From assembly GCA_019745155.1 (NCBI GenBank), contig JAIETM010000004.1, positions 344,351-408,350 on the forward strand: a DNA stretch of 64,000 nucleotides, in the 5' to 3' direction. Positions 8,783 through 17,406 of this stretch are shown piece after piece (position 1 is the stretch's first letter; each line of letters opens with the position of its first letter). The DNA comes from Chitinophagaceae bacterium. Its GTDB lineage: Bacteria; Bacteroidota; Bacteroidia; Chitinophagales; Chitinophagaceae. The translations under genes and the position numbers were made by a program. The notes beneath the pieces are model-generated. The model did no database searches. It was not told the origin of the DNA and saw only the letters and a program-made list of their open reading frames with translations.

Positions 8783-9835
8783 ATGCAATTTACAGCTGCG
8801 CAGATCGCCATGATGACTGGCGGACAAGTTGAAGGCGATGCACAAGCATCTGTAGCCTCCTTTGGTAAAATTGAAGAAGCACATGCCGGACAATTGGCTT
8901 TTCTGGCGAACCCAAAATATGAGGAATACCTGTACAGCACCCAGGCATCCATCGTCATCATTCATGCAGCATTGGCACTGAAGCAGCCCATTGCAGCTAC
9001 CCTGATTCGCGTACAAGACCCTTACTCCGCTTTTGCTTCGTTGATGGCTAAATACCAAGAATTACAAGCCCAACAGCTGAGCGGTATTGAGCAACCTTCT
9101 TTCATCGCAGATAGCGCTACTATTGGCAACAATGTCTACATCGGCGCCTTCGCTTATATCAGCAAACAAGCCAGTATTGGTGAAGACAGCAAAATTCATC
9201 CCGGCAGTTTTATTGGTGAGCGTGTGCAAATTGGCAATAATGTGGTGATAAATGCTGGCGTGAAAATCTATCACGACTGTGTAATTGGCAATGATGTAAT
9301 CATCCATGCTGGTACCGTTATCGGTAGCGATGGATTTGGTTTTGCCCCTCAAGCCGATGGCACTTACCAAAAAGTACCGCAGCTAGGTAATGTGATCATT
9401 GAAGACCAGGTGGAAATTGGTGCCAATACTACTATCGACCGTGCAACCATGGGTTCCACCATCATCCGCAAGGGGGTAAAACTGGACAACCTGGTACAGA
9501 TTGCACATAATGTAGAGATCGGCCAAAGTACCGTTATTGCCGCCCAAACGGGTATCAGCGGTAGCACCAAGGTGGGCAAATACGTGATGATTGGTGGCCA
9601 GGCTGGTGTTGTTGGCCATATTACCATTGCTGATAAAACTCGTATCAACGGTAAAAGCGGCATAACAAAGAGTATCAAGGAACCCAATACAGCGGTGAAC
9701 GGCAACCCGGCATACGACCACACTTCCTTCCTTCGTTCTCAGGCAGTTAGCAGAAACCTGCCCGAATTGGAGCGAAAAGTGAAGGAATTGGAAAAGCTGG
9801 TTGCCCAGCTACAGGCGGAAAGATTGAACGCCTGA
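8783..9835 (+). CDS. lpxD: UDP-3-O-(3-hydroxyacyl)glucosamine N-acyltransferase LpxD
   Basis: A 350-residue enzyme that adds the second 3-hydroxyacyl chain, at N2 of UDP-3-O-acyl-glucosamine, in lipid A synthesis. An N-terminal alpha/beta domain (about 1-100, with [16 protein letters not shown]) is followed by left-handed beta-helix hexapeptide repeats (about 108-300, such as [15 protein letters not shown]). The catalytic His is His242 in QIAHNVEIG. The C-terminus is a coiled helix ([16 protein letters not shown]) as in other LpxD. It is followed 118 bases later by lpxC/fabZ, then lpxA, giving three early lipid A steps in one unit. Confidence 0.96.
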   Translation: MQFTAAQIAMMTGGQVEGDAQASVASFGKIEEAHAGQLAFLANPKYEEYLYSTQASIVIIHAALALKQPIAATLIRVQDPYSAFASLMAKYQELQAQQLSGIEQPSFIADSATIGNNVYIGAFAYISKQASIGEDSKIHPGSFIGERVQIGNNVVINAGVKIYHDCVIGNDVIIHAGTVIGSDGFGFAPQADGTYQKVPQLGNVIIEDQVEIGANTTIDRATMGSTIIRKGVKLDNLVQIAHNVEIGQSTVIAAQTGISGSTKVGKYVMIGGQAGVVGHITIADKTRINGKSGITKSIKEPNTAVNGNPAYDHTSFLRSQAVSRNLPELERKVKELEKLVAQLQAERLNA

Positions 9836-9953
9836 AATTCGTCCCGCCCCATTGTTTAACTTATTTTTGCTGACTTACGATGCGACCAAGCTGCAATAGC
9901 GGCTAATTTCGCGTCTCTATTCATTGATAATCAGTATTGTACAATTCATAGGC

Positions 9954-11360
9954 ATGGACAAACACTTCAATCCCGATATGCAGCATACCCTGGCCAGCTC
10001 AGTGAGTATCAGCGGCACAGGTCTGCACACGGGTATTCTGGTAGATATGACGCTGAAACCGGCCAATCCCGGATTTGGTATCCATTTTCAGCGTATCGAT
10101 CTGCCCAATCAACCCATTATTAAAGCTGATTGCGATCTGGTAACCGATACCAGTCGCGGTACTACCCTTCAAGTTGGCGACGCCAAAGTGAGCACTGTTG
10201 AGCACGTATTGGCTGCACTAGTGGGAATGGGGGTTGATAACTGCCTGATTGAACTGAACGGACCAGAGATTCCCATCATGGATGGTAGCTCTATGCCCTT
10301 TATTGAGCTGATTGAAAAAGCTGGAGTGCTAGAGCAAGAAGCTGCCAAAGCTTGGTATAGTATTGATGAAAATATTTTCCATTACGATGAAGGCAAGCGC
10401 GTAGAAATGGTGGCCATGCCAGCCATGGATTACCAGATCACCACGCTAATTGATTTCAATAGTCCGGTATTGGGTACCCAGCACGCCGGTTTAAAAACCA
10501 TGCGCGATTTCAGAAATGAAATTGCCCCTTGCAGAACTTTCTGTTTTCTGCATGAGCTGGAGATGCTCTTAGATAACGACCTCATTAAGGGCGGCGACAT
10601 CAATAATGCGATTGTGGTAGTTGACAAACCTGTTACAGATGATGAGATGAGTCGCTTGGCCAAAATCTTCAAGCGCGAGAAAGTTGAAGTGAAGAGCGAA
10701 GGTTACTTGAACAATTTGGAGCTACGCTTCCCGAATGAACCAGCAAGGCACAAACTCTTGGATGTTGTAGGTGATTTAGCCCTGATTGGTTATCCGATCA
10801 AAGCCAGAATTATTGCCAACAGACCTGGTCATAGCACCAACGTAGAGTTTGCAAAGAAGATCAAGCAATACATCAAGAAGAATAAGCATGTAAAGGATGT
10901 ACCCGTGTACGATCCTACTATGCCACCGGTATACAACCTGGAAAAGATTGAAAAAACACTGCCACACAGATTCCCATTCTTGTTGGTAGATAAGATCACT
11001 GAATTAACCGACAAACACATTGTTGGTATCAAGAATGTCACATTCAACGAATGGTTTTTCCAGGGACATTTTCCAGGCAACCCCGTAATGCCAGGTGTAT
11101 TACAGGTTGAAGCTTTGGCGCAGACAGGTGGTATTCTCGCCATCAATGCTATGCCTGAGGGACAATACGATACTTATTTTCTCAAAATTGATAATTGCAA
11201 ATTCAAGCAGAAAGTAGTGCCCGGTGATACCATGATTCTCAAATTAGAGATGACTGCACCTATTCGCCGCGGTATCTGCGAAATGCACGGATCTGTATAT
11301 GTAGGTGGTAAAGTAGCCACTGAAGCCGATCTGGTTGCTCAATTAGTTAAACGCGGATAA
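9954..11360 (+). CDS. lpxC/fabZ: Bifunctional UDP-3-O-acyl-GlcNAc deacetylase / 3-hydroxyacyl-ACP dehydratase (LpxC-FabZ)
   Basis: A 468-residue fusion. The N-terminal part (about 10-300) is LpxC, the zinc deacetylase that makes the first committed step of lipid A synthesis. It has Glu83-His84 (VEHVLAAL), His266 and Asp270 (RHKLLDVVGDLAL) and catalytic His293 (GHSTN). The C-terminal part (about 330-468) is FabZ, the hot-dog-fold dehydratase of fatty-acid elongation, with LPHRFPFLLVD and catalytic His372 and Glu386 (GHFPGNPVMPGVLQVEALAQ). This fusion is known from Bacteroidota and links lipid A to fatty-acid synthesis. Start at 9954 (MDKHFNPDMQ) is preferred; 9924 and 9978 are also possible. 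lpxA follows 27 bases later. Confidence 0.96.
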   Translation: MDKHFNPDMQHTLASSVSISGTGLHTGILVDMTLKPANPGFGIHFQRIDLPNQPIIKADCDLVTDTSRGTTLQVGDAKVSTVEHVLAALVGMGVDNCLIELNGPEIPIMDGSSMPFIELIEKAGVLEQEAAKAWYSIDENIFHYDEGKRVEMVAMPAMDYQITTLIDFNSPVLGTQHAGLKTMRDFRNEIAPCRTFCFLHELEMLLDNDLIKGGDINNAIVVVDKPVTDDEMSRLAKIFKREKVEVKSEGYLNNLELRFPNEPARHKLLDVVGDLALIGYPIKARIIANRPGHSTNVEFAKKIKQYIKKNKHVKDVPVYDPTMPPVYNLEKIEKTLPHRFPFLLVDKITELTDKHIVGIKNVTFNEWFFQGHFPGNPVMPGVLQVEALAQTGGILAINAMPEGQYDTYFLKIDNCKFKQKVVPGDTMILKLEMTAPIRRGICEMHGSVYVGGKVATEADLVAQLVKRG

Positions 11361-11387
11361 GCCCAATAACCCGCATCAAATTCAATT

Positions 11388-12185
11388 ATGACACATCCTT
11401 TTACCTACATAGACCCTAACGCTAAAATTGCGCCCAACGTTAAAATTGATCCCTTCACGGTGATTCATGGTGACGTGGTGATTGGCGAAGGCACTTGGAT
11501 TGGCAGTAATGTAACCATCATGGATGGTGCACGTATCGGCAAGAATTGTCGCATCTTCCCCGGTGCTGTATTGGGCGCTATTCCACAGGATTTGAAATTC
11601 AGCGGTGAGAAGACCACTGCAGAAGTGGGTGACAATACCACCATCCGTGAATTTGTGACCATCAATAGAGGTACCAACGATAGAGGCAGAACCAAAGTAG
11701 GTAGCAACTGCTTGATCATGGCTTACAGCCATATTGCACATGATTGTATCATCGGCAGTAACTGCATCATCAGCAACAGCTCCCAGATTGCAGGTCACGT
11801 AACCATGGGCGACTGGGCCATCATCGCAGGTGTCTGCGCTGTACACCAGTTTGTGAATATTGGTCAGCATGCATATATCGGTGGAGGTAGCTTGGTGAGC
11901 AAGGATGTGCCGCCTTATATCAAAGCAGTTCGTACACCATTAAGCTATGGTGGTGTGAATAGTGTTGGCTTAAAGCGCAGAGGTTTTAGCCACAATCAGA
12001 TCAATCACATCCTCGATATCTACCGCATCATTTACAACAAGGGCATGAATACTTCTCAGGCTTTGGAATACATCGAAGAAGAAGTAAGTGCCAGTGATGA
12101 ACGTGATGAAATTCTAACTTTTATTCGCGAGAGCGGCCGAGGCATTATTAAGCGCTTCACTAAAGGCGCTACAGACGAAGATTAA
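11388..12185 (+). CDS. lpxA: Acyl-ACP--UDP-N-acetylglucosamine O-acyltransferase LpxA
   Basis: A 265-residue trimeric left-handed beta-helix enzyme for the first step of lipid A synthesis, transfer of a 3-hydroxyacyl chain to UDP-GlcNAc. Hexapeptide repeats run from about 5 to 185 (VVIGEGTWIGSNVTIMDGA). Catalytic His118 is in MAYSHIAHDC, with His115 beside it. The C-terminal helical domain starts near 190 with LKRRGFSHNQI, the usual LpxA hinge. It overlaps no neighbour; the ABC ATPase gene starts six bases after its stop codon, so the two are likely translated from the same message. Confidence 0.97.
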   Translation: MTHPFTYIDPNAKIAPNVKIDPFTVIHGDVVIGEGTWIGSNVTIMDGARIGKNCRIFPGAVLGAIPQDLKFSGEKTTAEVGDNTTIREFVTINRGTNDRGRTKVGSNCLIMAYSHIAHDCIIGSNCIISNSSQIAGHVTMGDWAIIAGVCAVHQFVNIGQHAYIGGGSLVSKDVPPYIKAVRTPLSYGGVNSVGLKRRGFSHNQINHILDIYRIIYNKGMNTSQALEYIEEEVSASDERDEILTFIRESGRGIIKRFTKGATDED

Positions 12186-12191
12186 TTCAGC

Positions 12192-12818
12192 ATGATCACC
12201 ATCCGCTTAGCCGATGCAGGTAAACGATTCAACAGGGAATGGATCTTCCGCAGGTTAAGCTATGCATTTGAACAAGGACAATCCTATGCTATCATCGGTG
12301 CTAACGGCAGTGGCAAAAGCACTTTGCTACAAGTAATTGCTGGCGCGATGAACCCCAGCGAAGGCGCATGTAGCTTCGATAATAGTGGCAACAATATAGA
12401 TGGAGAAAACATCTACCAAAACATTGCTATTGCTGCACCATATTTGGAATTGATTGAAGAAATGACTGCAAAGGAATTTCTTCAGTTTCATCAGCAATTC
12501 AAACCCTTTCAAAAAGGATTCACTGCAGAGAGTATTTTGGAAGCGATCAATATGCAGCATGCAGCAGACAAACAAATACGCTATTACAGCAGCGGCATGA
12601 AGCAACGCATCAAGTTGGCACAAGCCATTTTTACAGACACACCCGTTTTACTGCTTGATGAACCCTGCACTAATCTGGATCAGCAGGGCTATGCTTTGTA
12701 TCATCAACTCATTCGCGACTATTGTGCAAACAAATTGATTATCGTTTGCAGCAACGATACGCAGGAGTATGATTTCTGCACCCACCAGCTCAATATCATG
12801 CAATACAAGCAAGCCTAA
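12192..12818 (+). CDS. ABC transporter ATP-binding protein, no permease nearby
   Basis: A 208-residue ABC ATPase with Walker A GANGSGKS (36-43), signature YYSSGMKQR and Walker B VLLLDEPCTNLD. The signature is SSGMKQR rather than LSGGQ, as in export-type ATPases of the CcmA/Nod group. No membrane subunit is encoded beside it, so its permease must lie elsewhere. It follows lpxA by six bases, so co-expression with lipid A synthesis is likely, but a role in LPS export is inference only; LptB is normally longer (about 240 residues). The transported substrate is unknown. Confidence 0.85.
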   Translation: MITIRLADAGKRFNREWIFRRLSYAFEQGQSYAIIGANGSGKSTLLQVIAGAMNPSEGACSFDNSGNNIDGENIYQNIAIAAPYLELIEEMTAKEFLQFHQQFKPFQKGFTAESILEAINMQHAADKQIRYYSSGMKQRIKLAQAIFTDTPVLLLDEPCTNLDQQGYALYHQLIRDYCANKLIIVCSNDTQEYDFCTHQLNIMQYKQA

Positions 12819-12847
12819 TCATTACAGGCTTATTTGTACATTTAAGC

Positions 12848-14131
12848 ATGAAAAACCTGTTACTCTTTTGTTTACTCTTACCGATGATGATGCAGGCACA
12901 ATCCAAATCTGCATTCGTTCAGGTGAAGGACCAACAATTTTTACTGAACGGCTCTACTTATACTTTTTTGGGTACAAATTTTTGGTATGGGCATCATCTG
13001 GGCGCTTATGATACAGCAAGATTGATTCGAGAGCTAGACCGACTAGCAGCAATGGGTGTTCAAAACCTGCGTATTCTAGGCAGCAGCGAAGGACCTGATG
13101 AGGAACCCTGGCGGATGTCGCCCGCATTACAAACCAAACCCGGTGTTTACAACGAAGCATTACTGAAGGGAATGGATAAGCTGCTCGTGGAAATGCGTAA
13201 GCGTAACATGAAAGCAGTAGTTGTGCTCAATAATTTCTGGCCATGGAGCGGCGGTATGGCGCAGTATCGTGTTTGGGTAAACAATACATTACATATTCCC
13301 TATCCGCCTCCCCAGCCTTATGGCGATTGGCACCGATACCAAGTATTCGCTGCATTATTTTACAAAGAGCCAGAAGCTATCACCCTCTTTCACAATCATG
13401 TGAAGTTTATGGTAGAAAGAGTGAATGGTATTTCTAAAACAGCTTACAAGAATGATCCTACCATCATGAGCTGGCAATTATGCAATGAACCGAGAGGCAT
13501 GCGCCAGTTAGACGCTTTCAGGGATTGGATACACAACACAGCACAACTCATCAAATCCATCGACAAAAATCACCTCGTTTGTGCAGGTGTTGAAGGCGAA
13601 ACCAATGATGCTCCATATGCCGGCATGGATGTCGTAAAGGATGCCAACTCTCCTTTCATTGATTATACCACGGCACATCTATGGGTACAAAATTGGAATA
13701 TCTACGACCCAAACAGACATGAGCTTACTTATCGTAATACGGTTAAATACATGCAGGAATACATCCGTAAGCATGTAACATTGGCTGCCAAACTGAATAA
13801 GCCATTGGTACTGGAAGAGTTTGGTATTGGTCGCGACAAAGGCAGTATGGATATTACAGCAGCAGTAAAAGTCCGCGACAATTACTACGGCAAGGTTTTT
13901 GAAGAAGTTGCACAGTTGATTCAAAGCAATAGTGCACTGCGTGGTGTGAACTTTTGGGCTTGGGGTGGAGAAGGAAGGCCTGCGCAATCAGGCGGATATT
14001 GGAAAAAAGGTGATGCGTATATTGGCGATCCTCCGCATGAACAACAAGGCTGGTATAGTGTGTATGATACAGACAAAAGCACCATACAATTAATTGGCAC
14101 ACATGCTGCAAAAATCAACTCGCGAAACTAA
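12848..14131 (+). CDS. Secreted family 5 glycoside hydrolase (mannan endo-1,4-beta-mannosidase-like)
   Basis: A 427-residue glycosidase with a TIM-barrel fold. Residues 1-18 form a signal peptide (MKNLLLFCLLLPMMMQAQ). The barrel starts with FLGTNFWYG and has the acid/base Glu214 in MSWQLCNEP and the nucleophile Glu324 in LVLEEFGIG, as in family 5 mannanases and related enzymes. No carbohydrate-binding module and no T9SS sorting tail are present, so it probably stays in the periplasm or is released by another route. A near-consensus -7 box (TACATTTA, 12837-12844) ends three bases before the ATG. The next gene, a GT-C type membrane protein, starts two bases after the stop. The substrate, mannan or another beta-glycan, is inferred. 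Confidence 0.87.
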   Translation: MKNLLLFCLLLPMMMQAQSKSAFVQVKDQQFLLNGSTYTFLGTNFWYGHHLGAYDTARLIRELDRLAAMGVQNLRILGSSEGPDEEPWRMSPALQTKPGVYNEALLKGMDKLLVEMRKRNMKAVVVLNNFWPWSGGMAQYRVWVNNTLHIPYPPPQPYGDWHRYQVFAALFYKEPEAITLFHNHVKFMVERVNGISKTAYKNDPTIMSWQLCNEPRGMRQLDAFRDWIHNTAQLIKSIDKNHLVCAGVEGETNDAPYAGMDVVKDANSPFIDYTTAHLWVQNWNIYDPNRHELTYRNTVKYMQEYIRKHVTLAAKLNKPLVLEEFGIGRDKGSMDITAAVKVRDNYYGKVFEEVAQLIQSNSALRGVNFWAWGGEGRPAQSGGYWKKGDAYIGDPPHEQQGWYSVYDTDKSTIQLIGTHAAKINSRN

Positions 14132-14133
14132 TC

Positions 14134-15618
14134 ATGCGTGACCTGATTCAAAAGCAATGGCATCTCTTCTTATTTGCAGCTATCGGCGCTGCATGTATCA
14201 TTGCCATGGGCAAACAATCTGGCATGGGCGTATCACCCGACTCTGTTTTCTATCTAGAAGCAGCCAAAGAATTGATACAAGACCATGCATTAGAAGATTT
14301 CAATCACCTACCACTTGTTGATTTTCCTGCAGGTTACCCACTACTATTGGCCTTTGTTTCGTGGATCACTCAATCAGATCCACTAGTATTTAGCACTATA
14401 CTCAACGCCTTTTTATATGCATGCTTGATTTTTTTTAGTGGGAGACTTACACAAAAATTCTTTCCAAATAAACCATGGTTACAAATTGCTGTCCTAGGAT
14501 GCTTAGTGGTTAGTCCTGCCATGATAGAGATCTATGCCATGCTGTGGTCAGAGACCAGTTTCTTACTACTGCTGGTCTTATTTTTTCTCGTAATGGGCAA
14601 AGTACTTTCTCCAAATAATCGGCAACATTGGTGGGTGCTTGCAGCCATTATTGCAGGCTATGCAGCACTTACCAGATACGCAGGCATCACCATCATTGCT
14701 ACAGGCTGCTTGATTGTATTACTCCAATCAAATTGGAAACTAGGGTTACGCAATAGTATACGCTTTGGCTTGATTGCATCGCTGCCACTAGCTATCAACC
14801 TGATTCGCAATAAAATGCACACAGATACTTTTACTGGCTTACGCAAGCCTGCTACAACAGGCATCATTGATAATCTTGGTTTCACATTCGATACCATTGC
14901 GCAATGGTTATTCTTGGCATTCAGTACAAATACTTGGATAGTGGGCAGTATACTACTATTGCTGATGATTGCTGGCTTATGGTTAAGAAGAAAAGATGCT
15001 TACGGAAAGATCGTGTATAGCTTTGCATTGATTTATGCAGCTTTTATGATCATCTCTGCCAGCACGAGTAAACACGAGCAACTCAACAGTAGGTTATTAG
15101 CTGCAATCCTTTTACCAGTGATAATAGTTGTATTCGATATAATTTATCAATTGCATCAACGTAAACGGCTATCTACTTTTATTGCTAGTAGTTTCATCAT
15201 CGCAATAAGTATTTTTTGGCAATACAAGTATTATCCTATCAACTGGGAAACTTGGGATGGCGTGAAAGATGCAGGCGTACCAGGCTATCGCGAACAAATG
15301 TGGGGCGAAATGGAGATCGTACAGTATCTCCGCAAACACAAGAATGATTTTCAGGCGGCAGATTCTATCTATGCCAACGCACATGATGCAGTACATTTTT
15401 TATCCGGCATCTATAGCCGACAATTACCACAAAAAGAGTTTGACTGGCAAATTAATAGACTGAAAAATTTGCCCTGCGGCTATATTGTATTCATTCGAGA
15501 TGCTGATAATCCGGAATTGATTTCCTTGGATAGTATCCGACAATTCAAGCAATTGCAGCCGGTGGTGCAATTTGAAGATGGTGCACTCTATCGCTTCTGC
15601 GACAGCACGAAACTATGA
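14134..15618 (+). CDS. Multi-spanning GT-C type glycosyltransferase-like membrane protein
   Basis: A 494-residue protein with about ten predicted membrane helices and a soluble C-terminal part of about 120 residues. The first loop after TM1 carries SPDSVFYLEAAKEL, where the Asp fits the loop-1 acidic residue of GT-C glycosyltransferases (ArnT/PMT family) that use polyprenyl-linked sugars. A longer loop holds DFPAGYPLLLAFVSW, a pattern also seen in that fold. The donor and acceptor are unknown. It directly follows the glycosidase gene and the lipid A genes, so a cell-envelope glycan role is reasonable but not shown. It is convergent with ald, with only two bases between stops. Confidence 0.7.
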   Translation: MRDLIQKQWHLFLFAAIGAACIIAMGKQSGMGVSPDSVFYLEAAKELIQDHALEDFNHLPLVDFPAGYPLLLAFVSWITQSDPLVFSTILNAFLYACLIFFSGRLTQKFFPNKPWLQIAVLGCLVVSPAMIEIYAMLWSETSFLLLLVLFFLVMGKVLSPNNRQHWWVLAAIIAGYAALTRYAGITIIATGCLIVLLQSNWKLGLRNSIRFGLIASLPLAINLIRNKMHTDTFTGLRKPATTGIIDNLGFTFDTIAQWLFLAFSTNTWIVGSILLLLMIAGLWLRRKDAYGKIVYSFALIYAAFMIISASTSKHEQLNSRLLAAILLPVIIVVFDIIYQLHQRKRLSTFIASSFIIAISIFWQYKYYPINWETWDGVKDAGVPGYREQMWGEMEIVQYLRKHKNDFQAADSIYANAHDAVHFLSGIYSRQLPQKEFDWQINRLKNLPCGYIVFIRDADNPELISLDSIRQFKQLQPVVQFEDGALYRFCDSTKL

Positions 15619-15620
15619 TA

Positions 15621-16835
15621 CTAGCCTCTGCTGGCAATCAGCAGATTCAAGTCGGTGTACTTTAAATCAAACTTCTGACTGATATAAAAATCAGTCAAAG
15701 CGCCTTTGAACATGTAAATCCCTTCACGCAGGTTGAAATCGTGCCATACTTTTTCTTCCATACCGCCCTCATCACTGATCTCAAGTAACAATGGCATCAA
15801 TACACTACTGATGGCCTGACTAGCAGTACGTGCAAAGCCACTCGGAATATTCGGCACACAATAATGTATTACATCATGCTGCACAAATGTGGGACTTTCA
15901 TGACTGGTGAGTTCACTGGTCTCAAAGCAACCACCACGATCAATGGCCACATCAATGATAATACTGCCGGGACGCATTGCTGCCACCATTTCTTCAGTAA
16001 CAACCACCGGCGCTCGGCCAAACTCATTACTGAGCGCACCTACAGCCACTTCACAAGTCTTCAACTGCTTGGCAAGAATACGTGGCTCTAAAACACTCGT
16101 CCAAACACGCTGCCCAAGATTATTTTGCAATTGCTTTAAACGATAGACATTGTTGTCAAACACTTTTACACTCGCACCCAATGCCAAGGCATTTCTGGTT
16201 GCGAACTCGCCTACAATACCTGCGCCAATAATCACCACTTTGGTTGGTGGAATACCACTAATGCCACCTAACAATACGCCCTTCCCCTTATTAAAACTAC
16301 TCAAGTACTGACCTGCAATCAACATCACTGCACTACCAGCAATCTCACTCATGCTACGCACGATGGGATATGTACCACTGGCATCCTTCATATTCTCATA
16401 ACTCAGCGCGGTAATGCGCTTCTCCATCATTTTCTCAATATGCTCTTTCTTTAGGGCCGACAAATGAATGGGCGAAATGATGGTTTGATTCAACTGCAGC
16501 AAGGGTAAATCTTCTTCTACTACAGGGGCGCTTTTAGACAGAATAGGCGCTTTCATTACTTCAGCTCTATCATAGACAATCTTCGCACCTGCTTCTGCAT
16601 ATTCTTTATCGGTATAATGACTAGACGCACCGGCATTATGCTCAACGGTTACCTCATGACCATTGCTTACCAACACACTCACCGCGTCTGGAATCAAGGA
16701 AACACGATTCTCCTGAAAAGCGATCTCCTTGGGAATACCGATATGCAATTTGGCGCCATGGGGTTTGATATCTAATGTCTCTTCCAGGGTTTCATAACTA
16801 AAAGAGGTACTAATCACAGGTTTATTTGCAGCCAT
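15621..16835 (-). CDS. ald: Alanine dehydrogenase
   Basis: A 404-residue NAD-dependent alanine dehydrogenase, converting L-alanine to pyruvate and ammonia. The N-terminal catalytic domain begins IGIPKEIAFQENRVSLIPD, the family signature with the Arg and Lys that hold pyruvate, and continues with VEHNAGASSHYTDKEY. The Rossmann motif VVIIGAGIVGEFATRNALAL (about 195-215) binds NAD. About 30 extra residues precede the usual start, as is common in Bacteroidota homologues. It lies 43 bases downstream of tsaE on the same strand and is probably in one unit with it. Confidence 0.9.
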   Translation of the reverse strand: MAANKPVISTSFSYETLEETLDIKPHGAKLHIGIPKEIAFQENRVSLIPDAVSVLVSNGHEVTVEHNAGASSHYTDKEYAEAGAKIVYDRAEVMKAPILSKSAPVVEEDLPLLQLNQTIISPIHLSALKKEHIEKMMEKRITALSYENMKDASGTYPIVRSMSEIAGSAVMLIAGQYLSSFNKGKGVLLGGISGIPPTKVVIIGAGIVGEFATRNALALGASVKVFDNNVYRLKQLQNNLGQRVWTSVLEPRILAKQLKTCEVAVGALSNEFGRAPVVVTEEMVAAMRPGSIIIDVAIDRGGCFETSELTSHESPTFVQHDVIHYCVPNIPSGFARTASQAISSVLMPLLLEISDEGGMEEKVWHDFNLREGIYMFKGALTDFYISQKFDLKYTDLNLLIASRG

Positions 16836-16878
16836 GGTTGTGCGGTTCAGATTTGGGTGTCAATAAAATTAACTGATT

Positions 16879-17289
16879 TCAGTCAGACGTATAGATTCTT
16901 CTGGTCTGTGCATCCAGTACTTCAATATAGATGTGCAGTGTATCCTCAGGCAAAAGTTCGGGTGCTTTTTCAGGCCATTCTACCAAACAAAGCGCACCTG
17001 AATCCAAAGCAGCACCAACCCCAGCCGCTTCTGCTTCCTCTGTATCAGCAAGGCGATACCAATCCATATGCAAAATGGTTTGTGCACTACCCTTGTATTC
17101 GTTGATGATGGCAAATGTGGGACTGGTGACAGCTTCTGCCACCCCTAATTCCAGACACAATGCATGGATAAACGTGGTTTTTCCAGCACCCATAGGCGCA
17201 TGAAAAGCCCAAACCTTTTGCTTTTGATGGGTTTTCCATGCTGCAGCGACCACAAAACGCAATTGATCATGCGTAAAAATCATATCCAT
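16879..17289 (-). CDS. tsaE: tRNA threonylcarbamoyladenosine biosynthesis ATPase TsaE
   Basis: A 136-residue P-loop ATPase needed, with TsaB, TsaC and TsaD, to make the t6A modification at position 37 of tRNAs reading ANN codons. It shows Walker A APMGAGKTTF (31-40), the segment VTSPTFAIINEY that follows in all TsaE proteins, and HMDWYRL with the conserved Asp/Tyr. Length is normal. It is the first gene of a two-gene unit with ald and is transcribed away from copA; the 117 bases between them hold both promoters. Confidence 0.94.
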   Translation of the reverse strand: MDMIFTHDQLRFVVAAAWKTHQKQKVWAFHAPMGAGKTTFIHALCLELGVAEAVTSPTFAIINEYKGSAQTILHMDWYRLADTEEAEAAGVGAALDSGALCLVEWPEKAPELLPEDTLHIYIEVLDAQTRRIYTSD

Positions 17290-17406
17290 AACGCGAAGAT
17301 AACTCAGCGCCTGCCGCTTTTGAATCGTAGATGCAGAAATATTGTCCCACTATCGAAAATACCTACTGAACATTGCTTGGTAACTTTACCATGAAATGGA
17401 TATGTT

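Noticed and set aside
11382..11870. A 162-codon open frame on the minus strand inside lpxA
   Set aside because: It is antisense to the LpxA hexapeptide repeats; the repeat pattern alone gives long open frames there.
12848..14131. T9SS sorting tail on the family 5 glycosidase
   Set aside because: Its C-terminus has no NYPNPF-type motif or sorting beta-sandwich; only a signal peptide is seen.
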